A DNA stretch of 64,000 nucleotides from DASRJW01 sp964567755 (GTDB taxonomy: Bacteria > Krumholzibacteriota > Krumholzibacteriia > G020349025), in NCBI GenBank assembly GCA_964567755.1, contig CAZMNW010000020.1, positions 124,001-188,000 of the forward strand, read 5' to 3'. Of the stretch, positions 34,798-43,133 are shown one piece after another (position 1 is the stretch's first letter; every line of letters begins with the position of its first letter). Both the position numbers and the translations under genes were made by a program. The notes beneath the pieces are model-generated. The model saw only the letters and a list, made by a program, of their open reading frames with translations, was not told the origin of the DNA and made no database searches.

Positions 34798-36678
34798 ATG
34801 AAGAAGACTCTCATTTCGGCCTTTTTGGCGACGCTCGTGATCATGAGCTTCACGGCCCGGGACGCACGCAGTGCCGGTCCATCGCCGGACCGGGTTTCCG
34901 CGCTTCTGAACAGCCTGCGCCTCGATCCGGGGCGATCCTCTTCCGGCACCCTCGGGCAGCCACGTTTCGGCTACGACAAGGACGGTTGGATTCAGTATCT
35001 CGGGGCTCCTGCCGGCTACGCGTTCCCGGCTACCTCCAGTCAGACCACGCCCGAGGTGGTTGCCCAGACTTTTCTGGACGACAATCGTGACCTCTTCGGA
35101 GTCACCACCTCCGCGGTGAAGTTCTCGGTCAAGCGCACCAAGAATCTCGAGAATCGCCGTTTTGTCCGATTCGAACAAACCTACGCCGGGATCCCTGTCT
35201 TCGCTGCCGGGATCCTCGTGCAGTTGGACACGGCGAACGGAATCCAAGCGGTTTTCAGCGACTTGCTCACGGATACTGCGCGCATCGATCGCAACGAGAT
35301 TTCGCTGTCGCCAAGTCTCACCGCCGAGCAAATCATAGATCTCGTCGGCGAGCGCCTGGAGCCTAAGACCGCGGCGATGCCGGTCGAGGTCAAGGCGCTC
35401 GGCCTCCTGCTCTTCGCCCCGCCGGTTCTGGATCTGAAGGGCGACATCCAGCTAGTGTGGCTGGTCGAGACCCAAAGCGAAGACGTCCTTGAAGCGAACC
35501 GTCGCCTGCTCGTGGACGCCCACGATGGATCGGTCGCCCGCGATTACCCGCGCTACTACTCCCTCGATCGATTGATCCACGACGCTGGCAACATGGACCA
35601 GGATGGCCCTCTCGTGCGCGCCGAAGGCCAGGCCCCCATTGGGCTTGCCGACGCGAACCAAGCCTACGATGCTATCGGAGACACGTACTCTTTCTACTTG
35701 GAGAATCACGGACGCGTCGGAATCGGAGTTCTTCCACTTTTCCCTCCCTTTTGTGGATATCTCACCGAATGCGCGACCGTACGATACTGCGACCCTGATG
35801 ACCCTTGCCCATGGCAGAATGCGCGCTGGAGTGAAGGATCTCGCCGCATGTACTTCGGCTCCGGGTGGGCAGTGGACGACGTTGTCGCCCACGAGTACAC
35901 GCACGGCGTGACCGACGCAGAATCCGATCTGATCTACGAGAACACCCCGGGGGCGATCAACGAATCTTTCTCCGATATCTGGGGTGAGTACGTCGACCTG
36001 ACGAACGGGCGCGGCAACGACGCAGCCATCGTGCGTTGGGTCATTGGCGAAGACCTCGTTCGATCCCTCCGCGACATGGAGGACCCCCCTTTTCGCGGCG
36101 ACCCGGATCGCTTGAGCAGCCCCTTCTATGCCCCGTCCGTGAGCAATCCGGACGATACAAACGACTTCGGCGGCGTCCACAGAAATAGCGGCGTCAGCAA
36201 CAAGCTGTGCTTTCTCCTCACCGATGGCGACACTCTCGGCTTCAACGGGCAGACTGTCTATGGCATGGGAATCCCAGTTGTGGCGGATCTTTTTTATGAG
36301 GTGAATGCAAACCTCTTCACAGGTACAGCGCCCAACTGGTTCAATTACTACCACGCTTTGCAGCAGGCGGCGATCAACCTCGGCTGGAGCGACGCCGACC
36401 AGAACAATGTCTACGCCGCTTGCCTGGCGGTCGAGATCGTCGATGTGGGGCGGACCGTCGTCGTGGATGGGAGCTCGACGTGTCCGGCGGTGATTTACAA
36501 TCCAGTCTGCATCCTCGGTGCAGGTCCGTACACCACCGTGACCGCAGGCTCGAACGCTGTGCGCCCGGGCGAAACGCTCTCGATCCGCGCCGGCAACTAC
36601 GACGAGCTGGTCACGTTTGGCAAGCGCAACGTCATCGTTCGGAGCGAGGGAGGAATCGTGCGGATCGGACCTCCATGA
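34798..36678 (+). CDS. Secreted thermolysin-type (M4) zinc metalloprotease with C-terminal half-beta-helix module
   Basis: 626 residues: signal peptide (MKKTLISAFLATLVIMSF), an FTP/PepSY-type propeptide region (about 85-250; VRFEQTYAGIPVFAAGILVQ), then the M4 catalytic domain with HEYTHG at 365-370 and the third zinc ligand in INESFSD (E389). The C-terminal alpha domain includes DTNDFGGVHRNSGVSNK. The final 60 residues (GAGPYTTVTAG, ETLSIRAGNYDELV, VIVRSEGGIVRIGPP) repeat the short module that ends both M43 proteases at 434 and 1528. ATG 34798 follows GGAGG with seven bases between; the upstream in-frame codons at 34615 onward lack a signal peptide. It carries no PNPF-type tag. It is an extracellular endopeptidase, presumably autoprocessed. 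Confidence 0.88.
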   Translation: MKKTLISAFLATLVIMSFTARDARSAGPSPDRVSALLNSLRLDPGRSSSGTLGQPRFGYDKDGWIQYLGAPAGYAFPATSSQTTPEVVAQTFLDDNRDLFGVTTSAVKFSVKRTKNLENRRFVRFEQTYAGIPVFAAGILVQLDTANGIQAVFSDLLTDTARIDRNEISLSPSLTAEQIIDLVGERLEPKTAAMPVEVKALGLLLFAPPVLDLKGDIQLVWLVETQSEDVLEANRRLLVDAHDGSVARDYPRYYSLDRLIHDAGNMDQDGPLVRAEGQAPIGLADANQAYDAIGDTYSFYLENHGRVGIGVLPLFPPFCGYLTECATVRYCDPDDPCPWQNARWSEGSRRMYFGSGWAVDDVVAHEYTHGVTDAESDLIYENTPGAINESFSDIWGEYVDLTNGRGNDAAIVRWVIGEDLVRSLRDMEDPPFRGDPDRLSSPFYAPSVSNPDDTNDFGGVHRNSGVSNKLCFLLTDGDTLGFNGQTVYGMGIPVVADLFYEVNANLFTGTAPNWFNYYHALQQAAINLGWSDADQNNVYAACLAVEIVDVGRTVVVDGSSTCPAVIYNPVCILGAGPYTTVTAGSNAVRPGETLSIRAGNYDELVTFGKRNVIVRSEGGIVRIGPP

Positions 36679-36889
36679 AGGTCGGCCGGCGCGAGAACGT
36701 CCCGATCGCTTCAAGATCACGCCGCCGCGAGTGCTTGTTTCTCGTCTGAACGCCCACCCAGGGGTGGCCGAAGGATGGCCGCCGGCGAAGTCCGGGATCT
36801 CGAAACTGCGATCCCGCGCAGGACCAGGACGCGCGGCCGGGTCAAGAGATGCCCCCGACGACCCGGACCGCACGCCTGGTGCCCCTCCA
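36679..36889. other. Convergent intergenic region, 211 bp
   Basis: It lies between the stop of the M4 protease and the stop of the phosphoesterase. It holds the 48-bp repeat at 36766-36813 and is otherwise GC-rich without a recognisable terminator hairpin plus T-run. Confidence 0.45.
36766..36813. repeat. 48-bp dispersed sequence, intergenic copy
   Basis: Begins GGCCGAAGGATGGCCGCC and includes GGCGAAGTCCGGGATCTC. About 90% identical to 34076-34123. It may belong to a dispersed repeat family, of which the ATPase gene has captured one copy. Confidence 0.55.
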
Positions 36890-39800
36890 TCAGCGTTGGA
36901 CGACGACTTTCTGCTTCCACGTGCGCGCTCCGAACGAGGCACGGAAGAAGTAGACCCCCGCCGGAACGCGGGTGCCGCCATCGTCGTGGATGTCCCATTG
37001 CAACCGGTGTCGACCCGCCGGCTGCAGGCCGCGCACGAGCGTGCGCACACGCTGTCCACGGGCGTTGAAGATGGAAACCTCCACGAGGGCGCTGCTTTGG
37101 AGATCGAAGACGACGCTTGTCCACTGCGTCGCCGGATTGGGATGGATGCGCTCGATGGCGACAACGGCCGCGGGTTCGCCGGCCAGAGGCCCGAGTTTGG
37201 TGGCGGCGCCGGAGCGAACTTCGACCGCGACGGCGGCCCAGTCGCCGGTGCTCTCAAAGCTCCCGTCGAACACGGTTGACGGCGAAGTGGCGCTGCGGTC
37301 CGCGACCGCGAGGCCGGCGACGCCGCCGCCCGAGCCCTGGTGCAGCTCGATGCGCTCCGACCACCCGGGACCTGGTGTGTTGACGCGGCCGCGCATGGCG
37401 ACACCCCCGAACACGGCGGATCCGCTCTGTGTCGCGAGCGTGAGCGAATACGCCGGGCCATCGATGCCGTTGCTGCAGCTCCCATCCACACCGTTGGTAT
37501 TGCCGGAAACGATGCTGCCGATCGGCGTGGTCGCATGCGCGCCGGAGTAACGCGCCACAGCGATCAACGCGTTTTCTACCGGCGACGCCAAGGTGGCGCT
37601 CACGCTGCCGGGACCGGGTGTGCCGCGCGCCATCCAGATCTCGATGCCGGTCTGGCCGCGGCCGGCGCACTGGGCGCGGACACGCGTCCACACGAGCCCC
37701 AATCCGGTGACGGCGGTCACGTTGCGAATCGGTTTGCTGGCAATGCTGGCGAGAAAGAGATCGCCTTGGGCGCCGCTCGGCGCTGCCGTGGTCGCCACGC
37801 TGGCGATGGCCGAGGACGCGCCGGACTGCACCTCGACGAAGGTGACACTGCCCGCGGTCGTGCCGCCGACGTTCAAAGTCACCGTCGTCTCGGCGCTCTG
37901 CAGGTTGCCGTCGCTGGCACGATACGTGAAGCTGTCCGCGCCGCTCCATCCGCTCGCGGGCATGTAGGTGAACGATCCATTGGATTGGAGCACCAGCGTG
38001 CCGTGATCGACGTCGTTCTGCAGCACGGCGCTCAAGCCCTCACCATCGGCGTCGCTGTCGTTGCCGAGAACACCGGGAGCCGCGACGGCGAGCGTCGCGC
38101 CCGCTTGCACGGAGTAACTTTCCGTGGCCGCTACGGGCGCATCCGGCGCCGGCGTCACCGTGATCGTGACGACGGCGGTGTCGGAACCACCGTTGCCGTC
38201 GCTGGCGCGGTAGGTGAAGGCGTCGGTGCCGTGGAAGTTGGCCTGCGGCGTGTAGGTGAACGCACCGCTCGATTGCAGTGACAGCGTGCCGTGTGTGGGC
38301 TGCACCGTGACCTGTGCCATGAGCGGATGGTTTTCGGCATCGGTATCGTTGGCGAGAACGCCGGGTGCCGCGACTGCAAGAGTCACATCCTCGGCGACCG
38401 TGTAACCGTCGTCGACGGCCACGGGGGCGGTGTTGCCGGGCCCGGGTCCCGCCGGTAGCTGCAGCACGAGCTGCGGTTTGTTGGCGCTCTCCTTCGAGCC
38501 GTAGCGGCCGCTGTTGGACGACGTGCTCTGCAACGCGAAGCTGTAGGTGCCGTCGCCGGTGATCGCAGAAGTGACGTCGAACTCGATCCACGTGCCGCTC
38601 GAGACACTGCCAATCGTGGTGAGCGCTGGCGCCGTGATCGCCGGCGCGTTGTTCGCGTGGATGCCGGTTTCGACCCAGGGTGTCGTCGTGCCCACGTAGT
38701 TATTCGAAACTGCATGCATCGTGCCGGCGATGGGGGTGCCATCGATGACGTAGAGCCGCAGCTTGGCGACATCGAATGTGCTCACCCCAGAGAGCGTGAA
38801 CTTGAGATAACTCTTGTACGTGCTGCTGCCAGACTTCACCCGCATCTCGGTGGCAGCGCCGAAGTTGCTGGTGGATCCGGAGCGGATATACGCATCCGCC
38901 ACGGGGTTGAAGACCAAGGTCGCCGGTGTCCCGGCGCTGTCGTTGTCACGGATGGTGCCTTGTCCACGCGCGTCGGCGAGCGTGGCGTTGCTCGCGTTCG
39001 AAAGATCGACGAAGAAAGTTTCGTCAGGCTCGTCGCCGGTGTCCCCGAGCACCGGCACGGAGATCGTGCGCGACGTGGTGGAACCACTGAAGCTCAAAGT
39101 TCCCGACGAGGTGGTGTAGTCCGCGCCGGACTGGGCGGAACCGTTCGTGGTCGCGTACTGGACGCTCACCGTTTGGCCGTCGGGGTTGGCAAGCGTGACG
39201 GTGAAGACGGCGGTGACCGAGCCAGTGTCGCCTTCGTCGATGCTCGCATCCGAGATGGCGAGCGAGGGCGTCGTCGACCCGCCGCAAGGTGGACGGCTCA
39301 CGGGCTGCGAGTTGTTGTCCCACGGGTTGCGCACGAACTGAAACATGTTGGAGGCGTCGAGCGTGGCGGTGACCTGAACGGGGAGCTCCTGGCCGCCCTG
39401 CTCCACCTGCACACGCGTGACGTTGGTGGCCGAAAAGGGTTTGTCCAGCATCCAGCTGTGGCCATCGCCGTGGATGTAGAGGATCGGCTTGGCGAAGCTC
39501 TGTGCTGCCGCGTCGAACGGGCTGAAGAAGGTGGAGCGATTGCCGCCCGGGCCGGCTTGGGCGAAGACGACTGCGCCGCGCACTTGCGACGCCTGCTGTT
39601 GCAGGTGCTGGCTCACCCAGGCGGCGTCGTCTTGCATGATGCCGCTGTCATTCGAGCCGCCGACGAGGTTGATGCCGAGGAACAGCACACCCTTGTAGAC
39701 GAACGAGAAGTTCTCCTGTCGCCCGCTCTGGCGCGACGTGGATGGCGAGCAGGTCCAGTTCGATTCCAGCCCCAGTAGGTACTGCACCCAGTATTGCCAG

Positions 39801-40231
39801 CCCTGGGAAGGACTCGAGCAGTCCGTGGTTTCGTTGTCCCCCGGGACGATGTAGGCGGGCACCAGCGAAGATTTCAGGATGTCACGCACGGTCCGGTAAC
39901 GGTCCTCGGCGCAGCTCTCGCTGCCCGATTTGATGTCGCCGACGTGGATGAAGAACTCCGAGGGACTGTACAGGTCGTGCTCGTCGATCTGTTGTTGGAA
40001 AGGCGCGACCTCGCTGCTGCCGTAGGGCACGTCGCCGGTGACCGAGAACGTCACCGGGCTGTTGGCGATTTGGTCGGGAGTGTTGGCATCCGCGGAGCTG
40101 CTGCTCCACGTGATTTGTGGCGCGAGCAAGCTCGCAATGGTCAGGGCGAAGATGAATGGACGAACGCAGGCTGGCTGCGGACAGCGAGAGCGTGCGCTCG
40201 AGCCATAAGTCGGAGGCACTCGGTGGTTCAT
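36890..40231 (-). CDS. Secreted multidomain metallophosphoesterase-like protein with Calx-beta, Ig-like and sorting-like C-terminal domains
   Basis: 1113 residues. A hydrophobic stretch near 24-40 (FIFALTIASLLAP) is the signal peptide. Residues about 60-330 carry calcineurin-type phosphoesterase motifs: GDVPYG (66-71), HVGDIKSG (96-103), PGDNETTDC (130-138) and HGDGHSW near 300. Then follow a Calx-beta domain (DEGDTGS to QGTIRDNDS), a DNRLRE/CBM-like beta domain (ADAYIRSGS.SNFG, LKFTLSG), two Ig/cadherin-like repeats (APVAVDDGYTVAED to DAFTYRASDGN), a further beta domain and the tag (IHPNPATQW, IFNARGQRV, QWDIHDDGG, GVYFFRA, VVVQR). ATG 40231 is preferred; the upstream in-frame residues (to 40378) lie in a structured, non-coding-like leader. 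A role in scavenging phosphate or nucleotides is possible. Nearest genes show no functional link. Confidence 0.8.
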   Translation of the reverse strand: MNHRVPPTYGSSARSRCPQPACVRPFIFALTIASLLAPQITWSSSSADANTPDQIANSPVTFSVTGDVPYGSSEVAPFQQQIDEHDLYSPSEFFIHVGDIKSGSESCAEDRYRTVRDILKSSLVPAYIVPGDNETTDCSSPSQGWQYWVQYLLGLESNWTCSPSTSRQSGRQENFSFVYKGVLFLGINLVGGSNDSGIMQDDAAWVSQHLQQQASQVRGAVVFAQAGPGGNRSTFFSPFDAAAQSFAKPILYIHGDGHSWMLDKPFSATNVTRVQVEQGGQELPVQVTATLDASNMFQFVRNPWDNNSQPVSRPPCGGSTTPSLAISDASIDEGDTGSVTAVFTVTLANPDGQTVSVQYATTNGSAQSGADYTTSSGTLSFSGSTTSRTISVPVLGDTGDEPDETFFVDLSNASNATLADARGQGTIRDNDSAGTPATLVFNPVADAYIRSGSTSNFGAATEMRVKSGSSTYKSYLKFTLSGVSTFDVAKLRLYVIDGTPIAGTMHAVSNNYVGTTTPWVETGIHANNAPAITAPALTTIGSVSSGTWIEFDVTSAITGDGTYSFALQSTSSNSGRYGSKESANKPQLVLQLPAGPGPGNTAPVAVDDGYTVAEDVTLAVAAPGVLANDTDAENHPLMAQVTVQPTHGTLSLQSSGAFTYTPQANFHGTDAFTYRASDGNGGSDTAVVTITVTPAPDAPVAATESYSVQAGATLAVAAPGVLGNDSDADGEGLSAVLQNDVDHGTLVLQSNGSFTYMPASGWSGADSFTYRASDGNLQSAETTVTLNVGGTTAGSVTFVEVQSGASSAIASVATTAAPSGAQGDLFLASIASKPIRNVTAVTGLGLVWTRVRAQCAGRGQTGIEIWMARGTPGPGSVSATLASPVENALIAVARYSGAHATTPIGSIVSGNTNGVDGSCSNGIDGPAYSLTLATQSGSAVFGGVAMRGRVNTPGPGWSERIELHQGSGGGVAGLAVADRSATSPSTVFDGSFESTGDWAAVAVEVRSGAATKLGPLAGEPAAVVAIERIHPNPATQWTSVVFDLQSSALVEVSIFNARGQRVRTLVRGLQPAGRHRLQWDIHDDGGTRVPAGVYFFRASFGARTWKQKVVVQR

Positions 40232-40364
40232 GGCTGAGCTGAAGCTCACCCGGCGATTAACGGGGCGCGCGATCGCGGGTCTATGTCCTGGCTTCGACCC
40301 TCCTTCCGGGGCGTTAAGGGTGCAGAAGCAGGTCCCCTTGCGGGACCTGTAAATGAGAACGAGA
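40232..40364 (-). promoter_or_regulatory. Structured 5' leader of the phosphoesterase gene
   Basis: On the minus strand three or four hairpins occur before ATG 40231: CAGGTCCC/GGGACCTG at 40329-40349, GGGTC/GACCC around 40274-40301, GCGATCGC, and GAGC-TTCA-GCTC just upstream of the start. I could not match it to a known riboswitch class. It may be a regulatory leader or simply stable GC-rich DNA. Confidence 0.3.
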
Positions 40365-40379
40365 TCATCGTGCATCAAT

Positions 40380-40500
40380 AGGTTTAGAGTGTTTCTTCAG
40401 AACTTACAAGTGAATTGTGATGTAAATAGTTCAAACTGTGTAGTTTCTATCAATTACTGTTCGTATATTCACTGTTCAAATGTTCACAAAATCGTCAAGG
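40380..40500 (+). promoter_or_regulatory. AT-rich island with inverted and direct repeats
   Basis: About 120 bases of strikingly AT-rich sequence in a GC-rich region. It holds an interrupted inverted repeat, ATAG-TTC-AAACT...AGTTTCTAT, at 40426-40450, and TGTTC repeats near 40468-40486. It is followed by AAGGAG at 40497-40502 and an ATG at 40508 that opens a 65-codon frame of doubtful coding value. Likely a promoter/operator region. Confidence 0.4.
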
Positions 40501-40634
40501 AGAGGCCATGCCACGCAAAATCTGCGCAGTCTGTCCGTCGTCCGACGCTCCGCTGGCCGCTCGGCGCGACCCGGCGCGGCGGCCGCAGGCCACGGGCGCG
40601 CGCTGGATGCGCGGCCGATGTCTCCGGCCAACTG

Positions 40635-40663
40635 TTGACGAAAAATGTGAAAATGCTTTCACT
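40635..40663 (+). promoter_or_regulatory. Candidate promoter with palindromic operator for the DUF2461 gene
   Basis: TTGACG at 40635-40640 is a good -35 box, with TTCACT at 40658-40663 as a weak -10 box 17 bases downstream. The spacer and -10 carry the palindrome GTGAAA-atgc-TTTCAC (40647-40662), which could bind a dimeric repressor. The next gene starts at 40725. Confidence 0.4.
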
Positions 40664-40724
40664 TGTGCGCCGGGCGGTATCGGCTGCGCGACGGACGGCA
40701 AGTGACCAGGGTGGGGAGAGCGGG

Positions 40725-41414
40725 ATGGCAAAGCAAGCTCATTTCATCCCGGCATTGTTCGCTTTTCTGCGCGACCTGGAAGCGCACAACGAGCGCGCGT
40801 GGTTCGATGCCAACAAAGACCGCTATCTACGCGATGTTCGCACGCCGCTGCAAGCGTTCGTCAGCGATTTTGGACCACGTTTGGCGCGAATCAGCTCGCG
40901 TTTCGTGGCCGACCCACGTCCCACGGGTGGGTCGATCTTTCGTATCCACCGCGACACGCGTTTTTCCAAGGACAAGTCTCCCTACAAGACGATGGCGGCG
41001 GCACAATTTCGCCACGAGCAGGGCAAGACCGTGCATGCCCCTGGTTTCTACTTACATCTCGAGCCGGGGCAGGTGTTCGCGGGCGCCGGGCTCTGGCACC
41101 CCGAGCGCGACAGCCTCGACAAGGTGCGTCGCGTGCTCGTCGCCCATCCAGAGCGTTGGAAGCGTATGGTGCGTGCCCCCGCGTTCCGGCGAGTGCTGAC
41201 CTTGGCTGGGGACTCGTTGGCGCGCGCGCCACGGGGCTTTCCCGCCGATCACGAGCTCGCTCGTGACCTCAAGCGCACCGACTTCGTCGTCGTAGCGCAA
41301 TTCTCCGAGCGCGATGCCTGTGCGTTGGGCTTCATGAACGAGTTCGCGAAGGTGTGCCGCACGAGCGCGCCCTTCATGGAGCTACTGACGCGGGCCCTCG
41401 GCCTACGCTGGTAA
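40725..41414 (+). CDS. DUF2461 (TIGR02453-type) family protein
   Basis: 229 residues, cytoplasmic, of a widespread conserved family of unknown biochemical role. Characteristic segments are FLRDLEAHNERAWFDANKDRY near the N-terminus, the central TGGSIFRIHRDTRFSKDKSPYKT, and FYLHLEPG with GAGLWHPE. Length fits the family (about 220-230). ATG 40725 follows GGGGAG. The frame is open upstream to 40353 but that part is AT-rich and not family-like. The gene stands alone, with its own candidate promoter at 40635. No enzymatic function is claimed. Confidence 0.85.
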   Translation: MAKQAHFIPALFAFLRDLEAHNERAWFDANKDRYLRDVRTPLQAFVSDFGPRLARISSRFVADPRPTGGSIFRIHRDTRFSKDKSPYKTMAAAQFRHEQGKTVHAPGFYLHLEPGQVFAGAGLWHPERDSLDKVRRVLVAHPERWKRMVRAPAFRRVLTLAGDSLARAPRGFPADHELARDLKRTDFVVVAQFSERDACALGFMNEFAKVCRTSAPFMELLTRALGLRW

Positions 41415-41637
41415 GCGCTCTCATCCGACTGCGAGCACTCCTCACTGTATCCATTTTCAGCGGCCCCGGCGCGACTGGTTCCTTTGGAAACACAAACGGC
41501 CGGACCGCTGGAGCCGATCCGGAGCACGGCTCTAACTAATTATTGAATAGATACTTACACTATCCAAAGGAAAGGGGAAACTTCCCCAACCCGGCACGTT
41601 CCTGGCAGATCAGCCTGATCGAGGAAGGGAGACCACA
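41415..41637 (+). promoter_or_regulatory. Promoter region of the cytochrome cluster
   Basis: A 223-bp gap. An AT-rich patch at 41531-41566 contains TAACTA (41533-41538) and TACACT (41556-41561), 17 bases apart, a weak promoter candidate. Just downstream GGGGAA-ac-TTCCCC (41574-41587) is a 6-bp inverted repeat that could be an operator. GAGGAAGGGAG at 41621-41631 is the ribosome-binding site for ATG 41638. Confidence 0.4.
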
Positions 41638-43056
41638 ATGCTGCGAGGTCTGGTCAACTTCATCGGGCGCGCCAGCGGAGATGCCCTCGGTCTGATCGCA
41701 ATCACCCTCTTGGGTGTGACTGGGGTGACCTTCCTGGGGCTCATGGCTGTTCAGCTCACGAGCCGGGAGCTGTCGCCGTACCTCGGAATCGTCATGTATC
41801 TCGTGCTCCCGGCCGCATTCGCCACCGGGCTCGGGCTCCTCGGGCTGTCGCGCTGGCGCGTGCGGCGAGCGCAGAGGAGCGGCCGGCCGGTCCCGTGGCA
41901 GCTCGACCTGACGAACCCGGCGCATCGCGAGCGTCTCGGTGTCTTCGCCTTCGTCGCGCTGGCCAGCATCATCATCTTGGCGCTCAGCGCCTACCACGGC
42001 GTGCATTACATGGACTCGACCAGTTTTTGCGGCGAAGTGTGTCATGTGGTGATGGAACCCGAGTTCGCGGCGTATCAGAACTCGCCGCATGCACGCGTCA
42101 ACTGCACGGACTGCCACATTGGGCCGGGCGCCAGCTGGTTCGTGAAGTCGAAGCTTTCCGGCTCGCGGCAACTCCTGGCGGTGGCGCTCAAGACCTACCC
42201 GCGTCCCGTGCCGGCTCCGATCGAGAATCTACGTCCGGCACGCGAAACGTGCGAGCAGTGCCACTGGCCCGCGAAGTTCCACGGCGATCGCATGAAGGTC
42301 CACCTGCGTTTCCAAGAAGACGAAGCCAATACGGCGCTCAAGACGGTTCTCCTGCTCAAGGTCGGTGGCGGCAGTCTCGAGTCGGGGTTTGCGGAAGGCA
42401 TCCACTGGCACATGAACCTCGCCAATCGCATCGACTACCGCGCCGACGAGAACCGCGAGAAGATCTACTGGATCAGGGTCGAGGACCGGGATGGCCACGT
42501 GCGCGAGTACTGGAAGGAGGATGGCCTCGAACGGCAGGCGATTCTGGCGCTGCCGGCGCGCCGGATGGATTGCATGGATTGCCACAACCGTCCCACGCAC
42601 GAGTTCGACCGGCCGAGCGAAGCGCTGGACGAGGCGCTGCAGACCCGACAGATCGCTCCCGATCTGCCGTTCCTCAAGCGCGAGGGGCTCCGATTGTTGC
42701 AGTCACCGCACGCGACCAAGGCGGAGGGCGTGCAGAGCTTTGCGCCAGGGCTCGTCGACTATTACGCGCGCGAGTATCCAGAGCTCGCAGCGGCACGACG
42801 AATCGACATCGAGGCTGCCGCCGCCGTGCTGCAGTCGATCTACGCGCGCAACATCTTCCCGGCGATGAACGTGACCTGGGGTACGTACCCGAATCACATC
42901 GGACACCAGGACGACGGCGGCTGTTTCCGCTGCCATGACGAAGGACATACGACCGATGACGGGCAGACGATCAGCCAAGATTGCTCGACCTGTCACGTGC
43001 TCCTGGCTCACGAGGAGGCGGATCCAGAGGTGCTGCGGGTCCTGCGTGGCGAATAG
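41638..43056 (+). CDS. NapC/NirT-type membrane multiheme cytochrome c
   Basis: 472 residues. Three hydrophobic segments occur in the first 125 residues (LGLIAITLLGVTGVTFLGL, YLGIVMYLVLPAAFATGLGL, FAFVALASIIILALSAYHG). The first heme site is the three-residue-spaced CGEVCH, followed by VMEPEF.AYQNSPHA, CTDCH and HIGPGA.WFVKSKLSG, typical of NapC/NirT-like quinol dehydrogenases. Then come CEQCH, CMDCH, CFRCH and CSTCH, giving five CxxCH plus one CX3CH. It would oxidise menaquinol at the inner membrane and hand electrons to periplasmic cytochromes. It is first of three + strand cytochrome genes; the next starts 77 bases on. Its partner is not proven. Confidence 0.87.
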   Translation: MLRGLVNFIGRASGDALGLIAITLLGVTGVTFLGLMAVQLTSRELSPYLGIVMYLVLPAAFATGLGLLGLSRWRVRRAQRSGRPVPWQLDLTNPAHRERLGVFAFVALASIIILALSAYHGVHYMDSTSFCGEVCHVVMEPEFAAYQNSPHARVNCTDCHIGPGASWFVKSKLSGSRQLLAVALKTYPRPVPAPIENLRPARETCEQCHWPAKFHGDRMKVHLRFQEDEANTALKTVLLLKVGGGSLESGFAEGIHWHMNLANRIDYRADENREKIYWIRVEDRDGHVREYWKEDGLERQAILALPARRMDCMDCHNRPTHEFDRPSEALDEALQTRQIAPDLPFLKREGLRLLQSPHATKAEGVQSFAPGLVDYYAREYPELAAARRIDIEAAAAVLQSIYARNIFPAMNVTWGTYPNHIGHQDDGGCFRCHDEGHTTDDGQTISQDCSTCHVLLAHEEADPEVLRVLRGE

Positions 43057-43133
43057 GGTCTGAACACTCGTGCTGTGCGAGCCTGTCGCATGACCGAGTT
43101 GTCAGCCGGAATCGCGAGGAAGGAGATCAGCGA

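Noticed and set aside
40508..40705. 65-codon frame with AAGGAG before its ATG
   Set aside because: The ribosome-binding site is good, but the translation is Arg/Cys-rich without known family, and a candidate promoter with operator (40635-40663) lies inside it. Not supported enough to call a gene.
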